Source: Bolinopsis microptera
Lineage: Eukaryota > Ctenophora > Tentaculata > Lobata > Bolinopsidae
NCBI RefSeq assembly: GCF_026151205.1
Contig: NC_087082.1
Location: 2,072,001-2,136,000, forward strand
Direction: 5' to 3'
Length of the DNA: 64,000 bases
The translations under genes were made by a program, and so were the position numbers. Position 1 is the stretch's first letter; every line of letters starts with the position of its first letter. Under the pieces are notes generated by a model that was given only the letters and a program-made list of their open reading frames with translations, did not search any database and was not told the origin of the DNA. This document shows, one piece after another, positions 1 through 13,700 of this stretch.

Positions 1-1253
1 CCGGCCCCGGCCAATAAATGTAACCCCGGCCCCGGCCAAAAACCATGCATTTGCCGGGAGCACAGCCGGGGATTTCATGAATGATTTTGGCACATTTTTG
101 AAAAAAATCAAACATAATTTAATGGTAATTTTGAGATTTCAAAGTTGAAAAAGTTATTGTTTACGTTGGGTACGTTTAAATAAAAAATACGGCTTAAATT
201 AAACTATGGCTAGTAACATAAAAACCGTGGTTCTTCCTCAGTATCAGACTTTTCAATTAATCGTCTCCAAGAAATTTGCGATAAAACATACGTAGTAAAC
301 TAGAAAATGAAAATACTGCACTGCAGCTAAAACTACGGCGCAACGTAAACTACAGAGTCTAACATTTATGGTAAATTTTTATGAACCGAGCCATATTTGG
401 ATGTGGGATTACTTTTAAATCCCGAGGTCCAGATAAAATAGCAGCTGAGGGTTGTCCTCAGTTCCGAGTTGAGGATTAGAAATTAAGTATGGATCTCAGG
501 ATAATGAGGATTATCCTGAGTTGGTTCACAGCACGAAGTTGCGGTTTAATCCTCAAGTCAGTGAGGATAAGCCGCAATTCGAGTTTAATCCTTCCCGATT
601 GCATCACACCAGCCTAAATTATTATCAAATTCATGTTTCAATTTCTGACTTCAGTTTGGTAAACTACCCCCGACCCCGGCCCCGGCAAAATGGAAGATTT
701 CCCGGCCCCGGCCCTGGCTATATTGGGGCTCCTTGGCCCCGGTCAGAATCCTACCCCCGGTCGACCACTGGTCACTGGTCTATTTAAAAATCCTCCTAAA
801 TGTCTCCTTCTATTCTGGTGGTTTTCAGTTTAATATCGAAGCTTTCTTTTTGAATAGAACTTTTAGTACCTCAATCGTGTCTTTTGCTATTTACATTAAA
901 CTCATAACTTGGTCCTTGAAGAAATTTTCAGTCAAAACATTGAAATTTGGGTCACGGAAAGCTGAAATCTAAAAATGTCATACCGGTAGGACATTTTCAT
1001 GATTTTCCATCAAAGATTTCTTGGTATATTCAGCTTCCAGTACCTCGATCATTTTATTTCATTGAATATTGACTTGAATACCGTTACAAAGTGAACAGGG
1101 TTTAGAACAATTGATTCGGTATGTACACCTCTAGTCACACTATTTCCAGTACATTTTACTGGATGATTTTGTTTCATTTCATCAAAATGTTTGACATTTA
1201 TATTTACCTGTATTCTGGTCACTGGTCAGTAGGTGAATCATATTTAGTTGATA
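1..1253. other. Intergenic, with CCGGCC-rich low-complexity patches
   Basis: No gene is supported here. The stretch opens with a GC-rich patch made of repeated CCCCGG units (1-40). A related patch recurs at 664-730. Both contrast sharply with the AT-rich surroundings, so they are probably parts of one dispersed repeat. The short open frames in between look like chance. Confidence 0.5.
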
Positions 1254-1256
1254 TGT

Positions 1257-1375
1257 GACAGCAATTAACCGATCAGCGTCCATTATTGACCAATCAAACT
1301 GCAGATCTCTGTCACGTGTCAAAAAATATGCTTCACCTCCCCACCAACAATCCACTTCTATATTTTATAAACTTT
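1257..1375 (+). promoter_or_regulatory. MRPL12 proximal promoter block with CACGTG E-box
   Basis: A CTGTCACGTGTC motif followed by an A-rich run, ATATGCTTCACC and then AATCCACTTCT lies about 60 to 110 bases before the MRPL12 start codon. A very similar block sits at the same relative place before ZRANB3 (3271-3345), in the same order and orientation. The sharing is read directly from the sequence. A promoter role is inferred from position. Confidence 0.5.
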
Positions 1376-1413
1376 TTTCATTATACTATTCTCAAGATCA
1401 CATAGCACACAAT

Positions 1414-2798
1414 ATGATGCAAGTATGTTTGCGGCGTGGCGTGCAGTGCGGACTGCGACGTACCCTCAGAGTGCGCTGTCTATCAGCAGTCCCAGCCCCC
1501 CAGATTGACTCGGAGTCTGGTGTAGCTGGAGTTCCTGAACACGTTCTATCTCTCGCTGATCAGATCTGCGGACTCTCATTACATGAAACTGGTCAGCTTA
1601 CCAAAGTCTTAAAAGAACGCCTTGGTGAGTTAGAGTTTAGGTTGGGTAAAGTTCTCAAGGACTGCTATTCTATAGTACATAGTAATTTTTAGCTTCAAAA
1701 TGTGGTCTAGAAAAAGCAATACATTTCACAATGGGAAGTTGTTTTTTCCATTATTGACTATGGTAAAAGTACCAGAGCACCCACAATTAATGTGATGTCG
1801 CCTGCACTGTAGAACGAACATGATTCTTGACATCTCATCTTTCTTGCATCACATTATTCGTTAGCCACCCGCTTCTTTAGTAAATGTTTGAGGGGAAGGA
1901 GAGCTCTATGATTTCGAAGAAAATAACGAAAAATAATGAAAAAATAACTAAAATTGCACCCCATCAGGTATTGGAGAGATAGCGTTGGCAGGACCTGCTG
2001 CTGCTGCTGCTCCAGCTGCTGAAACTGAAGCTGAGCCTGAACCCGTTGTTGAAGAGAAGACTTCATTTGATGTTAGATTGTTGGGTATTGACAGTAGTAT
2101 GAAAGTAAGCGAATTTGTTTGAGTTTCAGTGTTCCTGTAAAATTATTTTTAATATGTGATCATTCTAATTTAATCAGGTGTCTATTACGGATATTTTAAT
2201 CATTTTAAAAATTTTTATCATTTTCAGATTAAGTTAATAAAAGCACTGAAGGAGACAATACCAGATTTGAACCTAGTGGCTGCTAAAAAAATGGTAGAAT
2301 CTGCGCCTTGTATGTTGAGGTAACAAATAAATTAGTTATGATACACATTACACAATGTTCTAGTCTAAACATTAATGTCTAAGACAAAGGTCGCATGCCA
2401 ACTTATAGTGTCTTCCAGTATGTCAATTATGTATTATATCATCCATGATGAGCTAACTAATTGTTAACTGGAGAGAAATTCTGTCCAAACTGCACTCAGC
2501 ACGGAAGTTTTGGTCCGGAAAAATTTATATTTGAAGATTTACTAACGCTAGTACTGTAAAACTCCGGTCCAGGAAGTTTTTATTTCCCATCTTTAAAAAT
2601 GGGACAAATTTGGGAAAAATCCGTTTGTTATGCGGTACATAGAATGCCCATTTTATTATAGAAAGGATGAACTATGGACTATTGACCTCACAGCAACCAT
2701 TAATTTAACAAATGTACAGGGAGAAGATACCGAAAGCAGAGGCAGAGGCCCTTAAAGCGAAGTTAACAGAGTTTGGTGGGGACGTGGCGTTAGAATAA
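1414..2798 (+). CDS. MRPL12: Mitochondrial large-subunit ribosomal protein L7/L12 (bL12m)
   Basis: Four exons join in frame: 1414-1624, 1968-2104, 2228-2319 and 2720-2798, giving 172 aa. The N-terminus is rich in Arg and hydrophobic residues with no acidic ones, as expected of a mitochondrial targeting peptide. Next comes the L12 dimerisation segment (VLSLADQICGLSLHE), then an Ala/Pro/Glu hinge (about residues 75-95). The C-terminal domain follows, with FDVRLLGID, KIKLIKALKE, LNLVAAKKMVESAP and the final KLTEFGGDVALE. bL12m forms the ribosomal stalk that recruits translation factors in mitochondria. All introns are GT..AG and the phases match. The start is the first of two tandem ATGs; an upstream in-frame extension lacks targeting character. 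The human protein is slightly longer (198 aa). Confidence 0.9.
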
Positions 2799-3270
2799 TA
2801 ACTAAGTGATCTACTCAATGCTCATTACAATACTCATGATGATACTCTGAAACGTTTGAGAAAGGCTGTTTCTAAACTCTGAGTTTAATGATATTTTTCT
2901 GTAGACCAGCATGGACCTTGCAAATTGGCGCAGATAAATTCGGTGTAATGAACTTGATAGAGCTCGGTTTATTCATGCATTTATTATTTATTGGTTGATT
3001 TTATAGTGATTTTTGACTCGATGCGTAGAATTTCTTGCCTATTTTGCCAGTTTGTCACAGCTCAATTGGCCGAAACGGTCTTCAGCAAATTTTGTTGTAA
3101 GGCGCTATGAATATTTTATCATATTTTCGACGCTAATGTTGACGCGCGCCGAGCGCACGCGCGTTCTAATTGAAATTAACGAAGATTTTGTGTTGATTAA
3201 CAGCGGGATATTCGTCCACAAATTGCTGTTTTATAGCTGTGGCGAGGTGAGTCATATTCTTTTGACACTT

Positions 3271-3393
3271 GGCAGCAATTGATCTATTAAAACCCTGAAT
3301 CACTGTCACGTGTCAAAACATATGCCTCACCAGAATCCACTTCTGTCACCTTCTATGCGATGGAAATAACTAGAATAACCCTGCAAGGATGTC
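3271..3393 (+). promoter_or_regulatory. ZRANB3 proximal promoter block with CACGTG E-box
   Basis: This is the second copy of the block found upstream of MRPL12. It contains CACTGTCACGTGTCAAAA, then ATATGCCTCACC, then AATCCACTTCT, all within 125 bases of the ZRANB3 start codon. The gap between MRPL12 and ZRANB3 is only about 600 bases. Confidence 0.5.
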
Positions 3394-6300
3394 ATGAGCA
3401 ATGACGAGGACGGATTTGACGACTCCGATGATGACAGTTTGCTTCAAGCAGCGGTGGCATTTCAGGTTCATCTCTACTTCTTGTTAATACTTTCACTTTG
3501 CATATATTCGAAAATTATATTTTATCTCCGAAGCGAGATAATAATAAGTTAAACAAGCAATAATATTCTTCATTCTTGGGTAGAAACTTGGATAAAATCC
3601 TCAAAATATGAATTAAATCGGGGTCTACTGTACTCAAATTAAAACATCATATTATTCTTTAGTTATAATAAGTTATGTAATAAGTGAAAACTAACTTAAA
3701 AACAAGATAATTAATGGGGTTTACCTTGCGAAACTTAGGATTCGTCATTAATATCTCTTAACCGAGTTTCACAAAATTCTTTGGGTGACCCCCAAAACAC
3801 TGTGAAGATTTGTAAATATTTATATTGAATTTCACAGACGAAAATAATGTGTTCATTAATGAAGCTAAGTCTTCATAGCAACAGAAAAATTATTTTCATA
3901 ATATTTTCAGCATCCTAAATGGTTGATACGAACATAAAAATTCCCCAGCAAATGCAAAATCACTTGCGAACCAAAAATAAATCGGAACTTTAGAAATTCA
4001 AAAAAGCATACTGAGAGGGCTCACTGTATTGTTGTCAAAAGTTTTAAGCTCATGTACACACTTGTGCAGCAAGTTGTGCTTGCGGACCTCCACGATTTCA
4101 CAACTACATACATCTAATATAAAAAACTTTAAAAATTTCGCTATAATCTCCATTTCCAGCATGGTATTTAACAAAACCTAAAGCATACAACTTCCTCTTG
4201 TTCTCAAATAATATCCCCCCCCCTCCTTCAGAGCGACACAGAGTCATTGAACAAACTACCCTCCGTCCTACGAGACAGTCTCCTTCCTTTCCAACGCGAG
4301 GGTGTTCTGTTCGGGCTACAGCGTGATGGATGTCTCCTCCTGGCTGACGAGATGGGACTTGGTAAAACTCTTCAAGCTATCAGTAAGTGATGTTGTTATA
4401 TCTAACGTTTTTAGTTTATTCTTATCATCACATTTGAAGATCTGAGTCACAATCGACCTTTTACCTAGCTTGGTTCCAGTAACAATGGTACTTAGTGTCA
4501 ACGAAATGGTGAAAGAACCTAACATGCTCCTACTCAAGAAACAATGTTTTCTATTTTGTCCTTTTAGGTTTCTATTTCGACTGTTTGCAGTTTTGTAGTT
4601 GCATGTCGGTTTTTTACAAAATTAGAGAGTCTATCAGAAGTACGTCTTTTCATGGCTACAGCACGGATACTAATTGCTATTGTCTGACTCCTAGTGCTGA
4701 AACTGATACTTTGTTTCTTTATTCCAAATACCTTCTCCCTGACAAACTCCCTGAAACTGGTGATAGTAGCGTAGTAAATAATTGGGTTTGTGCTATTGTT
4801 CAGGAATTTAACTAAGGTTCCATATCTGTATAACTGTACATAAAGGAAGTCCTTGTGTTTATCTACACCCGCTGCAGCAGTAATCCACTTCTCGGTAGTC
4901 ATGTAAACGCCAATCGGTGCGTAGGAGATACAGAACACGAGAGAAACTGTTAACATTGTTAAGACTGCTTGCTTGTGGATTCCTTTCATCTTGTTGGCGA
5001 ACAAGAGCAGCCAGATAGTCGTTACTATGACAATAATGTTAGGGGTCAAGAAGAAGATCATGGTGTTAAGAGGATCTAGCCACTCCCACACATCAGGGGT
5101 GGAGAGGTACGCACACCGATACGACCTGTAGTCGAAATAGACAGGCCGGCGCATTGCCGCGCATTGTAGTGGGTAAATGTTGGACGCGAGCCAAATTGTG
5201 CCAGCTACCAAGTACCCAGTGTTCTTAGTGCGCAATCTTGCTCGGAAAGGGTAGATGATGCACGTTAGTTTTGCAACATTCAGCACCCAAATAAAATTGA
5301 TGTCCACCAGCGCCAGGAAAAATTGAAGAAACACGCTAGCCTCACAGAGCGGATGATTTAGGGGCCAGTCGTTTATAATGAGGGACCATCCCACCATGAG
5401 GATGACCACTAAAGCGTAAAGCACGTCTGCGAAGCTAATATGCTTGATCAGCATTACCGAGATGTTGTCAAGTTTCAGTGCCTTGTACTTGATGGATGCT
5501 ACTAAGACCAGAGTGTTCCCAAAGACGGAGAAAACACCGAGAATGATGCACCAACTGATGAGAAACCCCTTGTGCACATCGTCTGTTATCTCGTATAGAG
5601 TTTGGTTGTGATCCGGTACGTATGTTGTCATTTCTTTTCTGCAGACGTGTTTTCAAGTCACTAGAATTGGAGTTAGTAGGTTATTTAATTTGGGTTAAAT
5701 ACGGATCTGGTAAAACTGATCGTTTTTACAGAATTTTTAGTCTAGGTTATGATTAAATTCATCAATACAAAGAGAGCTAGAGACGGACAAAGAGAGCTAG
5801 AGACGCACAAACTGACAGATGACACAATTATATATCTAGACTACAATATAAGGCAAACAGTATACTGTTTTATTTATATTATGTTATATATACTGCAGTA
5901 TTATACCTTATCGGACTTTATTTGAACGGACATTAATTGGAGGCTGGAGGCCAAAGCTGGAGGCCGTTCAAATAAATCCGACAAGGTAGTTAAATTAAAT
6001 ACATTAAATGAATGCCTTCGAGCGTTCATTTCAATGTCCGTTCAAATAAAGCATCGTCTACGTAACACGAGAAAGAAAGCTTGCAAACAGGCCGACACGG
6101 AAAAGTACGCATGGAAACAATGCACAAAGCCCTGATGTCATTTTGATGAAGTACGAGGGAGTAAGAAACACTTGATTAGAATCAAACTTAACTTTCTGAA
6201 CACTGAAGAAACAATGACTTGCCTCATAGGGCATGCGTCGAGATACATAACACGTCAAATGATACAGTGTAGATCAGACTAGAAATAGAGTAAATAAAAT

Positions 6301-9300
6301 TTAAAATTTACAAGTCATAATAAACTGGAAACAAACAATGACTTGCCTCATGGAGCCTCTGTCGAGAAACTCATCATTGCTGACGCTTCTAACTCTAAGT
6401 ACTAACACAGAAAAGTTATAGTTTATGAGTTTAGATCAAACTAGATATAACAGGTCATAGTAAACGGGAGCAGAAACTAACTGTTACTATCCCTGCACAG
6501 TGCACTTCGTACAGTGTGCTTTGTAAAACTGATGTCTTCAGCGCTTACTGCTATAATTTCTTAAAGTAACTTAAATTAGTAGTACAATTATTCTTACTTG
6601 TAAATTTTAAATATTACTTACTTTCTATGATTGGGCGACTTTTGTCAGAATCCGATATTTTTTTGACAATAGTCGCTGTCGGTCAAGAGTATTAATTGGT
6701 ACCCGTTGTCCGGATCACATTTGTATGTCATGTGATAGTATTAACACTGACAAGCTGTAACAACCTGCCGATAACCTCACAGCTTACAGTAGTATACACA
6801 GAAGAACAATATGAAGATCATTAATCGCAATCGACAATGGCAACCAATGTTCAGTTTATTCCTTGACCAATGCTCGGAGAATCCTGTCCTGGATTGCACA
6901 GGATTTACACAAGGTTAAAGAGTCAAATTTATGGATATTAAATCTAAATATAAAAAGTGGTAATTAGCAAGGAACGATTTCGACATGACGTGAAGTATTC
7001 TGATCAGATTTCAACTTCGGACAACATTCGTTTTTTTTCGGTCACCTGATTCGTCTTACTTTAATTGTTTTTTCAAAAAAGGCAGCATTAAATTTTAATT
7101 TTATTGCAATATAAGGGCTACCTGTTCATCTAAAACAAAAGCCAAAAAGTCGAGTAAGGGACTGGGAACTTCTGTATTTCAACATTAGACTCACATTATC
7201 ACTTATCAGTTATCAGGTAGCGTTCTGATCAAATTTAGCAAGTGCTATCTTGAATATTAGATTAGCCACAGTATGAGATATGAATCTTTGTGAGTAGCGT
7301 TATTCGGTATCACATGATACAACCTTGACAGGAAGGACAGTGCAGTTGTACCAGAGTACGTAAATTTCAGAAACAGGTTCTCAACTGAACGACTCAAGTA
7401 TATGCCGTTTAGTTAGGGTCTTTGTACTGTTCTAGAATCAGATAACACATTGTTCGGACTCACCACCACTTAACAAATAACACCGGTTATTAACGTGTAA
7501 GAACTGGTTATCGCCGGTTAACGACCACTTTAAGCCGTTAGAGAGCGAAAAGTGGTCGAGCCCTGTTCAAAGCAGAGATGTGCTCCCACCAAACTGTGTA
7601 TTTCCTAAAACTGCTTCAAGAAAACCGGGACTATGTAATAACATTGTTTAAATGGAAGAACACTCGCTTCAACCTAAATATTTGGGACAAGACTGTAAAC
7701 TCTATTTAACTAAAGCAATTACAATACACAAACTGTGCGATGTCAAACGAGCAATTCTATCAAAGAAGTGAGAAAAAGTCATTAGCCATCAACTCTAACT
7801 CTCATCATGCGTGCTTGTTCATTTACGGTCTATACTGTTAATTAATGTCACATCTCTGCTTATTATCGCTGACACTATTATTATAAGCTTAATTATTTGC
7901 TCTTTGTGGGCAGTTAGTACGTATCAGAAAACGGTTGACTTCTAGTTGTGCAAATATAATTAACAATGTATTGGAGAATTTCTACTACTGTACAACTGTA
8001 CAATTAAACGAGCAATTTAAAATATTTGAATTATAAAACTTGTATCTATTTAGATATCAAGGTTAGACACGGTTTTCAGTGGGGAAGCATTTCGATTGAA
8101 AGTTTCCGTGTATATCAGAGGTCAGTATATTAAAGTCACTATTGTGACGGTACATTAGAACTAGTGGCGGATATGGTGGCGGACAAACGTAAAATAAAAA
8201 TAAAGATGTTGTATTTGGCCGAAGAAGATAATATGACGATTCACTTGCATGGTCTTCAATGTGTTTTCAGTCGTTCAAGCAATCAAAATTAGCTTCTAGC
8301 ATGCTTTGGCCAGACGAAGCCGTGTATGACAGAAGATTGCGCATTAAAGACAGGCGCTGACAGAGTCGCCAACATTTCGAATTCGTAAAACTGCGTACTG
8401 TGGCAAGGTTCCAACTGTGACAGTGTTACAACTGTACTGTGACAGAGGGGTATAGGACACGAGGGCGGACTGTGACAGTGTTACAACTGTACTGTGACAG
8501 AGGGGTATAGGACACGAGGGCGGACTGTGACAGTGTTACAACTGTACTGTGACAGAGGGGTATAGGACACGAGGGCGGACGTCACAAGGGCGGTACTATC
8601 CTAAATAAGAAAAAAAAACTTGCAACATCACACAATTTAACTTCTGTTTACAAGCGTCAATGTTAAAGTGAGTATCATGTGATCCGCCCTCGTGTCCACC
8701 CTTTTAGGAAATTGCCACCCTTGTGTCCTACGCCCACGTGTCCTCCCCTCTTATTTCTACCGCTCCTGTGTTTTCCACCCTCGTACGGTTCCCGTAAGTA
8801 AGGTGCAGTGTACGTGTTATTCGGGGAAGTAACAATAACAAGCTCGCGTGGTATCAGGATTCAGGGACCCATTCAGAAGCTGTATTTCAAAGTATCACAT
8901 ACATAAAAAATGTTGATATTTGTCCAAAACTTTGGGGAAAAGAGAACTTGACGTACGGTAAATCGGGGTTTATGGTAATCGGGGTATTCAAATACTTTGG
9001 ATCTTACATAGCTTCAACTAGCAAAGACATCAATGTTTAAGAAAGGCCTAGCATGGAAAGAACTGCAGAGTCTAGATACTTTCTGGAAATCGGACATGTC
9101 TAGGAAGATTAATACGAAGATGTTTAGAATTGCAGTAAACCTGTCTTGAAACTCTTTCCAGACTACATTTGGATCGATCTAGGCAGGAAGGGGTACGGTA
9201 AATCGGGGTTTACTGTACTATTGTATCAATATATTATAATAGATGCTACCATCTGTGACAATTGACAAGTCATTTTCTTTGTTGGCACTATTCAATGAGT

Positions 9301-10684
9301 TTTTGACAGTTTCACTGGTAACAGATGGTGAACTCTAGTTACACTAGTCTCTACTGTCCATTATTAGTTTTATAACAGGACTTCATCACTAAACCGCCGT
9401 TTCTAGTAGACCGCCGTTTCTAGTAGACCGCCGTTTCTAGTAGACCGCCGTTTCTAGTAGACCGGCCAATGGTCAACCGAAGCAAACGCATTTAGCTCGT
9501 TCTAGCAACTCGGTATTTTACCTCTCAACGGTTCATCTCAATAATTTGACTCCGATTCTAAATCTTCCATTAAGATACTGGATGAAAACCTGAGCTCGGT
9601 CCCTGGATTTAAAATATTATTCGGGGCTGAGTATTTAAAATTTCTTTAAATTTATCAAAGCAAGAATTGGGAGAATTCATCTAAACATTGGACAAAGGAC
9701 TAGCACTGAACGGTCAAATTGAACCAGAAATCTGATTGATGGTCCATCTTATAGACAGTTGAGAACTCTAAGATTAACCGCACAAGATGCTGAGAAAAGC
9801 TATTGAACAATCTGCCTCACCAATCAAGAACAAAGTCAGGTTTACAAACAACAAAGCATTGTGTGGCGAAAAGACAATGGTGTTCTCACACCAGGTAGAG
9901 TACTGAGTAGAGTAAATTCTCACGAGAACAAGCCTCAATCGTATCTACCAGTGGCACCCTCCCACCTCCTCAACCCACCACATTGGCCGGCAGTGTAACG
10001 TTAAGTAAAAGGTATAATCCCAATATTTAGTTATCCAGGTACAAAGTGTCTAAATTATTCAAATTATGTGAACTAATGAGTCAACCTATTTTTAAACACA
10101 TGAAAATGGAGAGCGTGGCGAGTAACAATTGCAAGCTAAAATTGGCATAAAAATACCGCAAAATTAGGAATTTTTGTAAACAAAGGAGGCAGCTGTCGTT
10201 AGTGTTTCAAATTTCTATATCGAATGGGGACAAAAACTATACTAGCTGGGGAGAGCGGAATGAAAAAGAGAAAGGCTGGAGAGTGAAAGCCGGAGAAGAT
10301 GAAAGTAAAGGCGAAGACAAAGCCGCGCAATAACACACGTGCTGTATCCTATTCCTACCAAACAATTGGTTGCCCGACAAAATTGACAACAGACAGCTGA
10401 AACGTAGAGAATAATTACGGACTTTGAAAGTTGAGCGGTATAGTGAATATGTAGTAGTCCGTAATCAGATACTTGACAGTTTAAATCTCTGTAGACGCAT
10501 GGAACGACGGTGACTTATTATTACTCCACCAATACTATCAATCATCTGTCTTATTACTAGATCAGTCAGAAGGACCAAAAGTATTTAAAGTATTTAAGCA
10601 TCTGTGATCTAGGAACATGGCTTGTTAAGTTGTTAGCTTGTTGTGTACCCTGACCCCTCAACCAGTGGCGTAACGTTGCCTGTT

Positions 10685-10715
<31 letters not shown>

Positions 10716-13700
10716 GCCGAAAAGGCCCCCCCCCCCCCCTGTTGGCGCTCCCTCCCCTTTTGGTGCCCCTCCCTAAAATTGAAAAAATCAGGTGATTTTA
10801 GAGGGTACGCCGATAAAATCTCTAAAAAAGTGTGTATCTAGAGCAAAACGCGCAGTTTTGCTAGTACTTTATTTAAGTTTTCGAAATTGTCCCACATTCA
10901 AACGACGATTTGGCGCCCCCTAAGACGGCGCCCCCCCCCCCCCCCCCCCCTGCACAGCGGGGTCAGCGGGGCCCTTCGTTACGCCACTGCCCTCAACCCT
11001 TAAACTAAACCTAACATCTAGCATAGTACCTACAGTTTGATGGTGTATAATACAGTCTGTTATAGTACAGTCTGCTGAGGTGATTATAACTTGAATTATT
11101 TATGTAAGATTGAATTTAAACTACATTCTGGCTTATATTATGTAGATTATATTCATTAGATTGCATAAGTTGATTGTGCAGCCAGATCTGAGTCTCAATT
11201 TACTGCTACTATCTTCGATTTACTGGCAATTTCTTACAACCCTCAAGCTCAGTACAGCTCACCTACGCCCTACATTTACCAGGAACCTTGCAGCCCCCAG
11301 TACAGCTCAACTACATTTACCAGGAACCTTGCAGCCCCCAGTACAGCTCACCTACATTTACCAGGAACCTTGCAGCCCCCAGTGCTGCTCCTCTACATTT
11401 ACCAGGAACCTTGCAGCCCCAAGTACAGCCCACCTACATTTACCAGGAACCTTGCAGCCCCCAGTACAGCTCACCTACATTTACCAGGAACCTTGCAGCC
11501 CCCAGTACTGCCCACCTACATTTATCAGGAACCTTGCAGCCCCCAGTACAGCTCACCTACATTTACCAGGAACCTTGCAGCCCCCAGTACTGCTCCCCTA
11601 CATTTACCAGGAACCTTGCAGCCCCCAGTACTACCCATCTACATTTACCAGGAACCTTGCAGCCCCCAGTACAGCTCACCTACGTTTACCAGGAACCTTG
11701 CAGCCCCCAGTACTACCCACCTACATTTACCAGGAACCTTGCAGCCCCCAGTACAGCTCACCTACGTTTACCAGGAACCTTGCAGCGCCCAGTACAGCTC
11801 ACCTACATTTACCAGGAACCTTGCAGCCCCCAGTACAGCTCACCTACATTTACCAGGAACCTTGCAGCCCCCAGTACTGCTCCCCTACATTTACCAGGAA
11901 CCTTGCAGCCCCCAGTACTACCCATCTACATTTACCAGGAACCTTGCAGCGCCCAGTACAGCTCACCTACATTTACCAGGAACCTTGCAGCCCCCAGTAC
12001 TACCCACCTACATTTACCAGGAACCTTGCAGCCCCCAGTACAGCTCACCTACGTTTACCAGGAACCTTGCAGCGCCCAGTACAGCTCACCTACATTTACC
12101 AGGAACCTTGCAGCCCCCAGTACTGCTCACCTACAGCTACATTTACCAGGAACCTTGCAGCCCCCAGTACTGCTCCCCTACATTTACCAGGAACCTTGCA
12201 GCACCCAGTACTGCTTCCCTACATTTACCAGGAACCTTGCAGCCCCCAGTACAGCTCCCCTACATTTACCAGGAACCTTGCAGCCCCCAGTACTGCTCAC
12301 CTACATTTACCAGGAACCTTACAACCTTTCCCACAACAGAATCAGGAATCCTTGTTTTGGGTGCTCCTTGATAATCTTTTTGTGCCAGATACCACATGAT
12401 ACGGGTTCCTTGTGAGGTTACTTTCTAGTCATCATTCAGCAGGCCGACTGTGAAGTTCTCATCTCTATCAAGCATCAATTTATTTTATTCATTTTGTAAT
12501 AATTAATAAGCGCATATCGGAGACATCAAAGACGGGATATATTAACCTATTACAACCTAGCTGGCCCCTTCCTTAATCATAAAATAATATTAGCAAGCTC
12601 TGGTATATATCTTTAAACGTCTCATCTGCATTACTAAACTCCAAGTCTATGGTGAACTACTAGCCCATCAGTATATTAACAGATCCGACATTTTTCTGGA
12701 ATTAGAGTTGAACAACGTCATGCCTACTTATCAAGTATGTACACTTGAAGTAAGCCAAAAAACCATGTAATGTAAGGAAAACAAAGATCTCTCAAGAAAA
12801 ACAACATTATGACTTAAAAGAATATGCAACTTGCACTGAAAATTAGAGCTTAATTTAAAGTATTTTGCTTAGCAATTAGGAAAAATGAAAAAGCTTAGCA
12901 CGGTACGGGGAAGGCGCGTACTACATATTTCAACTGGAATGTGCTTCAATTTTTCAAATCACAACATAAGTTTGTGAGAAGATCTCATATTGTCCAATTG
13001 TTCTGTAGTTGTATTATTGTATTCTATATCTTTTGTTAATAGAATACCACAGACACTATGCTGTAACAACATAATGTCTGAGAAATTCCCGAACCAAAAG
13101 AATGTTTTGATTTTGATAAAACAAAGTATGTGACCTAAATATTAATACAACAAAGGTTGATAAACCAAGGGCTAAACTTGCAAGATCTTTATCGAAAAAT
13201 TAAACACAGTTTACATCATTACTAACCGTAAAGACCTTGCATATAACGATGAATATTCGAATTCATTATTCATACTTAACAGTCAACATTTATTAAACTA
13301 CACAGTTGAATAGAGGACAAACGTTAATTAAATAGAGGACAAGTGAAGAAGGGAGCAGAGGAAGAATGAACAATACTGGTCGCATGAGTCCTGCTGTTAT
13401 GTTGCCTGACAATTCAACAATGAACAATGAGTTAGCTAATATCACTGTGGCAACGTAGGACGTACATAATATAATGAAATGAGTGGGGAATAGTTGGATC
13501 GCCAACTTTTGCTAACAGAGAAATAAAACAACAACCTCAAATACTGGTCTCAGGGTCATTGTTAAATCATAAATTATGCCTTCGAATGATAACTTATTGA
13601 AATTTCAAGTAGTAACGATCTTGCGACAAAGGGAGATGAAACCCTATAGAATATGCAATTGTAAATATGCTGAACACATGTAATCATCCCAGCTAATAGA

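Noticed and set aside
11161-12415. Three overlapping forward frames of 333-412 aa
   Set aside because: All are rotations of the same 41-bp minisatellite; no start context, domain or splice support.
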